From contig NC_088295.1 in the NCBI RefSeq assembly GCF_032854445.1, positions 89,859,836 to 89,923,835 on the forward strand: a stretch of DNA of 64,000 nt, given 5' to 3'. The DNA is from Liolophura sinensis. Its lineage: Eukaryota; Mollusca; Polyplacophora; Chitonida; Chitonidae. The position numbers and the translations under genes were made by a program. This document shows positions 24,001 to 31,171 of this stretch, piece after piece. Within the stretch, counting starts at the first letter, position 1. Each line of letters opens with the position of its first letter. Under the pieces are notes generated by a model. That model worked only from the letters and a program-made list of their open reading frames with translations. It was not told the origin of the DNA and ran no database searches.

Positions 24001-26301
24001 ACCTTTGCAGTCTGGTTTAACACAAGCTATGCATAATTTATGGTTCTTCAACCAGGATAATGAAAACAGACAAGAGCCTATAAACACCAAGGGAGTATTA
24101 AAATATCCATCTATGATACAGTGATCTTCACACTCACATTTACCTGATCGATTTATGTATGTATCCATTTGTAGAGCATATGCATGCAAGTGATTCTCAG
24201 ACTGATGACAAATGCCAGGTGAGTGGCCTGAGTGTATTCATTTCACTTTACAACACCAACATGTACCAAGCCTGATACCTGGTATTATTCAACTTCTATA
24301 TAACAAACGAGTTTTCTACATATGTGTAACTGTGCGATAACAGAACACGTTTAACAGCCATATTACTTTTTCCACTGTGCCATCCACCCCTACTCTGCCC
24401 ACCTGGAAATTATGGCCAAGGTTTCACTGATACATGTACAGTATTCAGGCCCCTAGTCAGGATTTATGAAAGGTATGGGGGATGAGTGTCCTAGTCATGA
24501 CAGCTGGGCGTCCACTGTCTCTATAGCCGCCAAGAACTTGTCATCGCTGGAGATGGCTATGTTGCAATTCAAGACCAGTTTAGATCTAGTTTATGTCTTG
24601 TTTAAATAAATGTCAATATCAATACCATGTCACTCATGGAGCTGCTCCACTGTTAATAAAAAATGGATATTTTCACACATTTGCTTACAGATACTGCATA
24701 AGTATCGCACTACATTCATTTCTTAAAGGTAAAGAACTTTTTTAAAGTGCTCCTTAACAGAAAGTTTATTACCTTAAGGCCTATGCAATAAGAAATTGTT
24801 TTACTTATGTTTTTTATTTCGTATATCTTTTTGATTTATTTTAATTTTTGTGATTTCCAATACATTAAATACAAATAGCACCATGAACATGAATGTTATT
24901 TGTTCAGGAATTATGACTGATAGTATTGGGTAAGGCATTTGAAACACAACAAAGTTCTGTTACGGATGTCACTTCAGTCAATCAATCAAGTTACTTGGAA
25001 AATTTATACCATTAGAATGAAATTTTTTTTTTAAATTACAAAAACATTAAATTCATTTTCTTGAATACATATAGCTTTTTGGCTGGTCTGCTTAAGGAGA
25101 GCTTTGCATAATGTTTTTCTTATCCTACAAGATTGACTCATGAGTATGAGTATGTTGTCGTTGTTGTGGCTTTGACAGTTGCGTTCATCCGGTTCGTAAA
25201 AAAAAATTGAATAGACTTGCTCTGTGCGGCTAGTCTTCTGTCGGTGGACTGACACTTCCCCTCGAGCCGACCCGAACTTGGCATGCTGTTGGCAATGGTC
25301 TAATGCTTAAATTTAATTGTTGTGCAAACTTGTCAATGAGAGCTTGTTGATCCACCGTTGCAAATTATATATGCGCAGTTGGCTGAATGTTAGAATCTTG
25401 GAAACCTCCTTTCGGGGTAAGAATTAGGATGCTGGCAAAGTTTTTCAACTTTATAGTTACTCGACAATATTTGGAGGGAAAAAAAAGTCGTCCTGCAATC
25501 GGAAGCGTTGTTCAGTGAATATGATGTGACAAGCTGATGAAAGTATTTACAGTACTGTTTTGCAGAAAAACACAGCAAATCAAATAAAGTGTTTTTTTAG
25601 AGGCAGAGCACACTGCAGTGTGGCTTCACAGAGGCATGGCAGATCTCCCAACTGCTGGCTAGGTGTCTGGTATTGTCACATTATGTAGTGTGTCTCCAGT
25701 GGTCTATCAATATCTTACATGCTGTTCCCTGACATTTACATCTGCATTATCTGCAGCAAAGAGCACATAACTGTACTTGCCAAAAGCTTACAAATTTTTA
25801 TCACCAGACTGCATATATTAAACAAAAACTTGAAGTGCTATGTGTAAGCAAAAATACACCCCAAGGAACTCGGATATGGGCTATGTAGAGCCAAGCCTAC
25901 ATGTATAAGTGCACTTTTCTAATAATCCTACTTAGTTTCTTAAAATATAAAAAAAAAAACAAAAATTTTTTCGATCAAACATATTTTCTTTCTCTCAGTA
26001 GCCTAGTATATAACTTCTTTGTATAACAAATTATGGAAAGCTTACCTTTGCCATTTTTCACCTGATACACCATATCCTTGAACTCAATGTCCACAGCCTT
26101 GCGCTTTGACACATGTGAAAATCGGCTTGGGGCCAGCAGAGGATCGCTTCCTGACCTTCCATTGGCTGTTGGGAGTTTGTTGGAGACGTGTCCATTGGTC
26201 AGCTGGTTATCCCGAGTTAAACCGTCTTTCCTTGCATCCTTATGGTTGACAGACACTTTTGTTATCGGCACATGTATATGTACCGATAGCAGCTCAGCCA
26301 T
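2785..26301 (-). CDS. ABCG1/ABCG4: ABCG1/ABCG4-type half ABC transporter (13 coding exons)
   Basis: Half-size ABC transporter of the ABCG1/ABCG4 group; known members dimerise and export sterols and lipids. Exons (minus strand): 26301-26046, 17645-17528, 17073-16884, 16126-15981, 12299-12176, 10110-9996, 9174-8840, 8440-8339, 8126-7958, 5412-5312, 4055-3900, 3460-3342, 3010-2785. All junctions are GT-AG, phases agree, and the total is 2,157 nt (718 residues). Seen: Walker [10 protein letters not shown] (108-116), Q-loop Q154, signature LSGGQRKR (209-216), Walker B with D233/E234, H-loop H266, then about six membrane segments from residue 470 on. Segments such as [15 protein letters not shown] and [14 protein letters not shown] closely match vertebrate ABCG1/4. 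The start is the first ATG after an in-frame stop in its exon. It is longer than human ABCG4 (646), mostly from a long linker in exon 7. Whether it is one ortholog of both vertebrate genes cannot be told by eye. Confidence 0.93.
3342..3460 (-). CDS. ABCG1/ABCG4: ABCG exon 12 (membrane segment 5)
   Basis: Residues 605-643, reading [20 protein letters not shown] and then [19 protein letters not shown]. This is almost word for word the vertebrate ABCG1/4 sequence. Acceptor cag and donor gtcaga frame it. Confidence 0.93.
3807..3849 (-). repeat. Intronic duplicate of the exon 11 donor region
   Basis: These 43 bp repeat 3885-3927 with about four mismatches, at an offset of 78 bp. The source covers the last codons of exon 11 and its donor. 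On the minus strand the copy still reads ttccctacag followed by gtcagt, so a usable GT remains. Confidence 0.8.
3900..4055 (-). CDS. ABCG1/ABCG4: ABCG exon 11 (membrane segments 3-4)
   Basis: Residues 553-604: [20 protein letters not shown], then a long hydrophobic run ending [18 protein letters not shown]. The exon is in phase 0 at both ends. Its donor context ACAG/gtgagt is also found duplicated 78 bp further into the intron. Confidence 0.93.
5312..5412 (-). CDS. ABCG1/ABCG4: ABCG exon 10
   Basis: Residues 519-552: [20 protein letters not shown] followed by [14 protein letters not shown], a hallmark block of ABCG1/4 between membrane segments 2 and 3. The first codon is completed by a T left at the end of exon 9. 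Confidence 0.94.
5500..6290. repeat. Degenerate tandem repeat in ABCG intron 9
   Basis: Diverged units built on atgtaaggaaagagttgtgg and gagtcaaatgtaagatgtaa, with variable spacing. They run without a break into the regular 61-bp array and share its atgtaa and aaggaaag elements, so this is probably an older, decayed part of the same array. Confidence 0.75.
6290..7965. repeat. 61-bp minisatellite touching ABCG exon 9
   Basis: About 27 units of 61 bp, shown by successive lines shifting by one base per 60 columns. The plus-strand unit runs gactcacatgtaatgagact, then gttgaggatagccacaagtt, then agaagtaagggaagagttta. The last unit overlaps the 3' end of exon 9, so each unit carries a minus-strand copy of that exon's splice donor (ttacat/gtgagtc). 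A few units differ (gactcatatg, gactcacata, gagtcacagg). Confidence 0.92.
7958..8126 (-). CDS. ABCG1/ABCG4: ABCG exon 9 (membrane segments 1-2)
   Basis: Residues 463-518: [40 protein letters not shown], then [16 protein letters not shown], closely matching vertebrate ABCG1/4. The frame needs the donor at ACAT/gtgagt, leaving one T to make the first F of exon 10. That donor lies inside the terminal unit of the 61-bp minisatellite. Confidence 0.93.
8339..8440 (-). CDS. ABCG1/ABCG4: ABCG exon 8
   Basis: Residues 429-462: [20 protein letters not shown] and then [14 protein letters not shown], the cytoplasmic approach to membrane segment 1. The acceptor reads ttagcag, a NAGNAG type; using the upstream AG starts the exon at 8443 and adds one glutamine. 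Confidence 0.9.
8490..8568 (+). mobile_element. SINE tail fragment
   Basis: Plus-strand remnant of the common SINE: core gtgaaatactcttgagtaca and tail aacaccaatcaaataaataa are present, the tRNA-like head is missing. It lies in ABCG intron 7. Confidence 0.8.
8840..9174 (-). CDS. ABCG1/ABCG4: ABCG exon 7 (end of nucleotide-binding domain and long linker)
   Basis: Residues 317-428. It opens [20 protein letters not shown], matching the conserved end of the ABCG1/4 nucleotide-binding region. Then comes a low-complexity linker rich in Asn, Gly and His ([21 protein letters not shown]) before NKPD. Vertebrate family members have a much shorter linker here. The plus-strand open frame over the same bases is a shadow. 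Confidence 0.9.
9601..9751. repeat. Two-copy tandem duplication of about 75 bp
   Basis: Two neighbouring copies both begin ctgcacagaataa and end aaaaaggttgaaaaattaca, with scattered differences. They lie in ABCG intron 6 and carry no exon sequence. Confidence 0.8.
9996..10110 (-). CDS. ABCG1/ABCG4: ABCG exon 6
   Basis: Residues 279-316: [20 protein letters not shown] and then [18 protein letters not shown], aligning with LYVLSQGQCVYRG and CPTYHNPADF of vertebrate ABCG1. The last codon is completed by exon 7. A diverged copy of its 5' half lies just upstream in the intron. Confidence 0.93.
10140..10208 (-). pseudogene. Partial upstream duplicate of ABCG exon 6
   Basis: About 70 bp repeat the acceptor and 5' half of exon 6 at a 91-bp offset, with a few mismatches. 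The copy reads [20 protein letters not shown] against the exon's [20 protein letters not shown]. It lacks the 3' half and donor, and its pyrimidine tract is weaker. It is best called an exon fragment, not an alternative exon. Confidence 0.82.
12176..12299 (-). CDS. ABCG1/ABCG4: ABCG exon 5 (D-loop and H-loop)
   Basis: Residues 237-278. SGLDSAS is the D-loop, and [18 protein letters not shown] contains the switch histidine H266. The exon completes the Ser codon begun in exon 4. It lies between a ttttttttcag acceptor and a gtgggt donor. Confidence 0.94.
12692..12835. repeat. 36-bp tandem repeat, four copies
   Basis: Four units of aatatcacacttgtacctga plus ctctttatagagtaag, the last two slightly diverged. 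They lie in ABCG intron 4. Open frames across them on the minus strand ([12 protein letters not shown] repeated) reflect the 36-bp period, not a gene. Confidence 0.88.
13040..13621 (+). mobile_element. 3' end of a CR1/L2-like LINE
   Basis: A frame at about 13,132-13,443 reads [20 protein letters not shown], then [14 protein letters not shown], and later HAWNSLK. This follows the C-terminal pattern of CR1/L2-type non-LTR ORF2 proteins (LHWLPI..R, LHG.AP.YL, WN.LP). A 3' tail follows, ending ataaaggcttcattcattca. It is a 5'-truncated copy; the frame is closed upstream of the LHLMPI motif. Confidence 0.72.
13695..14757 (-). mobile_element. hAT-type DNA transposon remnant
   Basis: The left end (cagggatcagacc) and the inverted right end (cagggttcatacagg) resemble each other, and both lead into ccatgactttccgtgactt-like sequence, as in terminal repeats. 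On the minus strand at 13,749-14,009 a frame reads [17 protein letters not shown] and [13 protein letters not shown]. This resembles the BED-like N-terminal zinc finger region of some hAT transposases (F.D.WL...F..WL and C.LC.K). The catalytic part is absent, so this is a decayed, non-autonomous copy. I could not confirm an 8-bp target duplication. Confidence 0.6.
14815..14998. repeat. Possible MITE-like repeat
   Basis: The stretch begins acagtcaaacctgtacctac and continues with cagccacctgtaataagcgg. This resembles dispersed non-coding repeats of marine invertebrates that start cagtcaaacctgt. I cannot define both ends, so the class is uncertain. Confidence 0.35.
15913..15935 (-). repeat. Intronic duplicate of the exon 4 donor
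   Basis: These 23 bases are identical to 15977-15999, at a 64-bp offset. The source is the last 19 bases of exon 4 (coding FDEPT) plus its gtaa donor. The flanks are also loosely similar (gataataatc against gtgataacag), so the original duplication was probably the whole 64 bp. Confidence 0.85.
15981..16126 (-). CDS. ABCG1/ABCG4: ABCG exon 4 (signature and Walker B)
   Basis: Residues 189-237: [20 protein letters not shown], then the ABC signature LSGGQRKR and [20 protein letters not shown] with Walker B. D233 and the catalytic E234 are intact. The exon ends in phase 2. Confidence 0.95.
16401..16550 (+). mobile_element. SINE fragment
   Basis: Plus-strand copy of the common SINE without its head: tgtcagcaacctgcggatga, then ataagtgaaatactcttgag, then acacatcaaataaagaaaga. 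It lies in ABCG intron 3. Confidence 0.85.
16884..17073 (-). CDS. ABCG1/ABCG4: ABCG exon 3 (Q-loop)
   Basis: Residues 125-188. [20 protein letters not shown] and then [18 protein letters not shown] align residue by residue with vertebrate ABCG1/4. Q154 is the Q-loop glutamine. The preceding [16 protein letters not shown] has the same length as the vertebrate segment. Confidence 0.95.
17528..17645 (-). CDS. ABCG1/ABCG4: ABCG exon 2 (Walker A)
   Basis: Residues 86-125: [20 protein letters not shown], then [17 protein letters not shown]. The catalytic lysine K114 is present. The usual ABCG1/4 Walker A ends KST; here it is KSS, a conservative change. The donor is CAG/gtgagt. Confidence 0.95.
21434..21640 (-). 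mobile_element. SINE copy, head missing
   Basis: The sequence starts with the reversed tail (tttatttatttgattggtgt) and continues tttacgtcgtattaaagagt, acttatacgatggtggccag and a diverged core down to cagcatgggctgtcataata. It lies in ABCG intron 1 on the same strand as the gene. Confidence 0.85.
22668..22790 (+). mobile_element. Diverged SINE fragment
   Basis: The order gagtttcccctacgttctgt, gaggttccctccaaccataa, cagtggccaccatcatataa follows the SINE core (ggtttcctcccaccataatg, ctggccgccgtcgtataag), with many changes. It is an old copy. Confidence 0.55.
23465..23590 (-). mobile_element. SINE fragment
   Basis: Reversed SINE: tgatttgtttgattagtgtt, then ttactcatatgggacagagg, caagcattatggtgggagca and aggtaaacccacaaccatgc. 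The head end is missing. Confidence 0.8.
26046..26301 (-). CDS. ABCG1/ABCG4: ABCG exon 1, coding part
   Basis: Residues 1-85 begin [21 protein letters not shown] polar stretch ([14 protein letters not shown]) follows, then [20 protein letters not shown], matching ABCG4 RFSHLPKRSAVDIEF. The same frame is open a further 17 codons upstream without an ATG, up to a stop. A good acceptor (ttcacacag) at 26403 suggests the exon extends to 26402 with about 100 bases of 5' UTR. Confidence 0.88.
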
Positions 26302-26402
26302 CCCTTCATGTAAGCTCTCCGAGGATTTTGTTGGAACTTTGATATCGAACAAGTTACTAATCCACAGACCACCTTACCTCACAAATGTTCGTCACAATGC
26401 CA
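26302..26402 (-). other. Likely 5' UTR part of ABCG exon 1
   Basis: The acceptor tttttcacacag ends at 26403 and no other in-frame ATG lies between it and 26301. An alternative is a tiny separate exon, 26402-26378, since gtaagg follows it. Transcript data would decide. Confidence 0.5.
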
Positions 26403-27395
26403 CTGTGTGAAAAAACAAAAATAAAACTATGTAAAACTCTTATAAATTTTAATATAAATAAGACCAATTTTTAATAACATTGCCCCATAACAACATCCTT
26501 AACAATAATGTATAAATGTAGTCTTGTTGTCAACCTAATTTTACACAAGGTACATGTAACAGCTCAGCTTGTACGTATGTTCATGTCAAACACAATTAAC
26601 AAGAACGCAGCAACAAATACTTGAGCCACAAATATATTTCTGCTTACATGTCTCAGAAACTTAAGTCATATTTTTGGATGGAGGAAACTCGGGGCATCAG
26701 TAAACCACTGTATATCCCCAGACAAAGGGACTCTCAAGATTCTGAGGTTCAGCCATAATAACCCACAATGAATAGTGCATGTAGCCTCTAACTTAGCACA
26801 ATTACATGCACTTAAACCAGAGCTAATACATGCATCTTTATGGACATGCTGTACTAGTACACGCATCATCCATGATACATGCAGCTGGTTAGGTCATTCA
26901 GTTTAATTTCACACAGTGTGTTTTCACTTTGTACTTGTGTGTACATGTACATGTATGTTTAATAGTTCTGTATATCACTCACTCATGCTGGACTTACACA
27001 ATGACAACGAAAATGCATGTATCAGCTAAGTTACAGATAGGGTATGTCATCAGTTTACACAGGACACAGCTGCTCATGTAGCTGTACAGTGAGTAGGGTC
27101 AGGCAGAGAACATCTGATGAGCTGAATAGAGACGGGGTCATTGTGTCACTCACGGACAAACTAGAGAGTGACAGGGAACAATAGAAAGAAAGGTACATAG
27201 CTGTGATATACAGGTCAAATATTGAGTACATGTACAGCATAGGTACTTCCTATAAACTGACCTACATGTGTATTGCACATTACATCTCAATAAAAGATTA
27301 AGGAAAAGGGTAGTGCACTGTCTGTACATCCCTATTTTGTACATTGGGATGTCCCTGATCCATGTGATCAGTCCATAACTAAACATTTGCACTTG

Positions 27396-27399
<4 letters not shown>

Positions 27400-27442
<43 letters not shown>
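27400..27442. repeat. (AT)n microsatellite
   Basis: An uninterrupted AT dinucleotide run of about 43 bases. Confidence 0.97.
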
Positions 27443-27444
<2 letters not shown>

Positions 27445-27732
27445 GATTAAATAACAGTATTTCAATATCACTTTGAATTCAAAATCACTGCAGTATACTG
27501 AACAGTATCCATTCTAAACAATAAATCAGATAACACATGCACAGGTATATACATGTACATGTTGTACTAAGTCAAGATCAGCAGAAAACAATTTGAGCAC
27601 AACCTGGTTGTTTACTGTGCACAGTGTTGGATGGGATTTTCTGGATGAAATGCTGAACAAAGCAAAGCAAAGCACTAAACATGTGTAAGAACATACATGT
27701 ACTGTAGATGTACATATACTAGACACATTATT

Positions 27733-27978
27733 TATTTATTTGATTGGCATTTTATGAATACTCAAGAATATTTCACATATATCACGGCGGCCAGCACTAT
27801 GATGGGCAGGAAACCAGGCAGAGTCTGGCGGAAACCCACGACCATCGGCAGGTTGCTGTTAAGACCTTCCCATGTGTGAACGGACATAAAGCCAACATCA
27901 GCTGGACTTGAACTCACAGTGATGGCTTTGGTATCCTGGTATGCTGACGGTAAAACCCCTTGGCCACGGCCCTCCACA
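27733..27978 (-). mobile_element. Nearly full-length SINE
   Basis: Reversed copy from tail (tttatttatttgattggcat) through the core (tatcacggcggccagcacta, ggaaacccacgaccatcggc) to gctggacttgaactcacagt, which is the reversed B-box region, and ttggccacggccctcc, the reversed head. It lies in the presumed ABCG 5' intron. Confidence 0.9.
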
Positions 27979-28075
27979 TCTTTAATGTACACGTAAATAT
28001 GTACATGTAATGGCATGATACATGTAGCTGTACATGTGGGAACAGAGACCAAATGCTTTTATGTGAGCCAGTGGA

Positions 28076-28540
28076 AGTCAATCATGTATACATCATCTAT
28101 ACTATTACTGTGCAATCAATCATGTATACATGTACATCATCTATACTATTACTGTGCAATCAATCATGTATACATCATCTATACTATTACTGTGCAATCA
28201 ATCATGTATACATGTACATCATCTATACTATTACTGTGCAATCAATCATGTATACATCATCTATACTATTACTGTGCAATCAATTATGTATACATGTACA
28301 TCATCTATACTATTACTGTGCAATCAATCATGTATACATCATCTATACTATTACTGTGCGATCAATCATGTTTACATGTACATCATCTATACTATTACTG
28401 TGCAATCAATCATGTATACATCATCTATACTATTACTGTGCAATCAATCATGTACATGTATACATCATCTATACTATTACTGTGCAATCAATCATGAACA
28501 TGTGCACATCATCTATACTATTACTGTGCTATCAAAGATG
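28076..28540. repeat. 82-bp dimeric minisatellite
   Basis: Two unit types alternate. The 38-bp type is aatcatgtatacatcatcta plus tactattactgtgcaatc. The 44-bp type is the same with atgtac inserted before atcatc. Together they give an 82-bp dimer, repeated about five and a half times. All three plus frames stay open over much of it, giving spurious proteins such as HHLYYYCAINHVY repeats. Confidence 0.92.
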
Positions 28541-31021
28541 TATATGTATAAAAATAATCAACATTCATGTAACTAGTAAACAAAATGACAAACAGATCAA
28601 ATGGAATTTATCAGTCAATATGATGACATAGTACATCATGCACATACAGAAATATGGCTCGGCCAAGTGTACATGTACACTTTCGTGTCTAGCAACTTCT
28701 CTAATGGATGACTAAGACATGCGAAAAAGACAAAAAATGAAGATTTTTGATCTTATGAATTATATCATAAACATACTATCAATCTTAGCTGTTCTCTCAA
28801 CGTAAATAAAAACTGTAATAATCTAATCTTAACAAATTATTTAATCCTACAGTATGTAAAATATTAAAGCTTTCAAAGAAATAGAGTAAATTGTTATTTA
28901 TTTTTCCATTCTTCAAGTTTTTGCAGGTATAGGATAAGTATACATTTGTGCCCACGCTACACACGAGAAAAATGACATGTATGTTACAGAAGGACTTCCA
29001 CACCTATTATGAAATTTAACTAATTCCCCACTACAAAATGCTGCACAACCCAGATGAGCCACGCAGTAAATACATACATATTGACAACTGCTCAGCCCCC
29101 TTAATTTGACTGCACTGGTATTTATCGGAATACATCATACACTTAATGTAAACACACAATATCTGTGACTGTATGGAATAATTTCACCCACGTACCTAGA
29201 CACAACAGACAACTCACAAGTAATGTCGACTGTTGAAGTTCAAAGACTCTACAACATATGCTGAGAGTCAATTATTAGCTAGGTGTAAATACATTTACAC
29301 CACACAGGCATGTACATGTACATGTACCAGCCCCCTACTAAGGGACACATATATACGGAACACATGAAAAACTTGAACAAAGAGATACATATGTATGTGT
29401 GTGCCATTAGCCTGAATGACTGCGTCAACATACACAAACATGGAAATTGACATCTGATATCTGATCTGCACGTTTCCCTCATATAACAGGACTACATCCA
29501 GTAGAGAAATATGTGTTAGCATTTTCCTTACCACCTTATGAACTGTCCCACAGAGTCACAACAAGATCAGCTGTTCTAGCCTTGGTAACTGCAGAAATCT
29601 AGACCAGCAAACCCTTAACAAGAACACTGATGGGCTAAATTTAGAACCTTGATGCTGAGCAAAGGTTGGATTAGTCCACTTTCTGAACACTGAAGGGTAT
29701 CATAGGAAGACAACTGTGAAACTATCACAACAAAAATACATAACTGTCCAAATATAATGATAAATATACATACAGAAAATTTATATCCACATGTATCAAT
29801 CTTAAAAAATATACTACCATTACTCCACCATCACTGTCGGAGATACACTACAGAAAGCCTTGATGACTGCACTGTCCTATCAACAGACAGACCCATTAAA
29901 GCTGACAGGTGAACATATCTTTGTGACCACACAGGTACATGTACCAATAACATAAGAAAAAGTAGTTCTAAGAATTGTCACAAAGAACAAACAAATCCTT
30001 TCAGCTGTAAGGCATAAATGAATGACATCCACCTCAACATGATTTTCAAATATTTCAAGCAGAGTTTCATAATAACGGTATTGTTTATACTTCAGATTAA
30101 AATACTGACAAAATGTATTCCCTCCCTTTAATTCCTAATCACAGTAATTATTTTTTTCATATACTGGTATTGTTTTATTTATTGGAAAGGATCCTATTGT
30201 ATACTGAATACAACCAATTTGTAAATATATCTTCTTGGATGATCTATAGGTGTGTTGTCAAGACAGTAAAAGATGATTTTTTGGTCTGTTCTTAAAATAT
30301 GATTCACAACATAACTAATTTAGCATGATACTTATAGCCTGATTACTGATGCCAATGATAAGCTGAGCAATGCTGATATCAACACCAACAACTAGAGACA
30401 ACAGAAAATAAGCTTGAGCTCATTTTCAAAGTGGTAATAACTGTGATTCATGAACAAATGAAGGTAAGACTGACAAACCCACAGCTCTACAGCTGCTACA
30501 AGTTAAAACAGAAGTTAGTCAGTGCTTTACCAATACACTTGCGGAGATGTACTGAACAGATGTTCATTTAAATGTGTCATACATTCACACCTTCCCTATT
30601 TTAAACCCTTGTCAAGCATTTGTTTTCATTTTTTGTTTTCTTGTTCTTTTCACTTCCATGATATAAACCTATGCATACAGCATAGATGACATAATTTTTA
30701 GTCAACCAGTGCACTGGCCTTAAAATTTCCTACGATTACTATCCCGACTTCCTTACTCTATTATATCAAAGACAGAACACTTGTCTTCTATACAATATCG
30801 ACAAATTTCGAAATAAAAAGGTTGTAAAGCACGAGATATTAAAATGATACCGATCAACTGTTATGGAAAAAACAGTCCAGTTGCAAAATGGCCGATACAG
30901 AATTAGACAACAAAGCCTGAAACGTCAATAGCACTACGGTAGCTATTTCACAGGTAACCTTGAGACACAGTGCAAGGGTGTCACACCTGATAAGACAACC
31001 ACACACGCTTATAATACTTAC

Positions 31022-31080
31022 GTGTCACAATGCAATCGGAGTGAACGCGATTAGATAACAAAGACTGGCGATTTCCCGAA
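31022..31080 (-). other. Likely non-coding first exon of the ABCG gene
   Basis: A strong minus-strand donor (gacac/gtaagtat) sits at 31021, close to the promoter-like gap and with no coding frame around it. I infer that it ends the untranslated first exon of the ABCG gene. The 5' limit given is arbitrary. Confidence 0.45.
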
Positions 31081-31084
31081 CAAA

Positions 31085-31171
31085 CACTGACTGCGCGAGA
31101 AGAAAACCGGAATTGGTCATTATCACGTGCAAGCTCCAACCAATCATCTACCTCCAACAAAACTGAGCAAA
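31085..31171. promoter_or_regulatory. Candidate bidirectional promoter
   Basis: The gap between the ABCG first-exon donor (minus) and the BTB zinc-finger ATG (plus) is about 150 bp. It holds an ETS-like CCGGAA (31107-31112), an inverted CCAAT box ATTGG (31112-31116), a CACGTG E-box (31124-31129) and a direct CCAAT (31140-31144). The CCAAT pair points both ways, as in many divergent promoters. No TATA box is evident. Confidence 0.6.

Larger units (their letters stand above)
17646..26045 (-). other. ABCG intron 1 (8.4 kb)
   Basis: No exon, nested gene or RNA gene is recognised. Three SINE fragments and a poly-T run near 19,942 are the only structured parts. The rest is AT-rich, with many tacatgtac palindromes. 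Open frames here are short and have no coding character. Confidence 0.6.
26403..31021 (-). other. Presumed 5' UTR intron of the ABCG gene
   Basis: It lies between the donor at 31021 (acac/gtaagt) and the acceptor at 26403. It holds an (AT)n run, a SINE and the 28.1-kb minisatellite, with no recognisable gene. Confidence 0.55.

Noticed and set aside
28015-28631. Three overlapping plus frames of 148-192 codons
   Set aside because: They are translations of the 82-bp dimeric minisatellite in three frames (HHLYYYCAINHVY and so on), open together because units lack stops.
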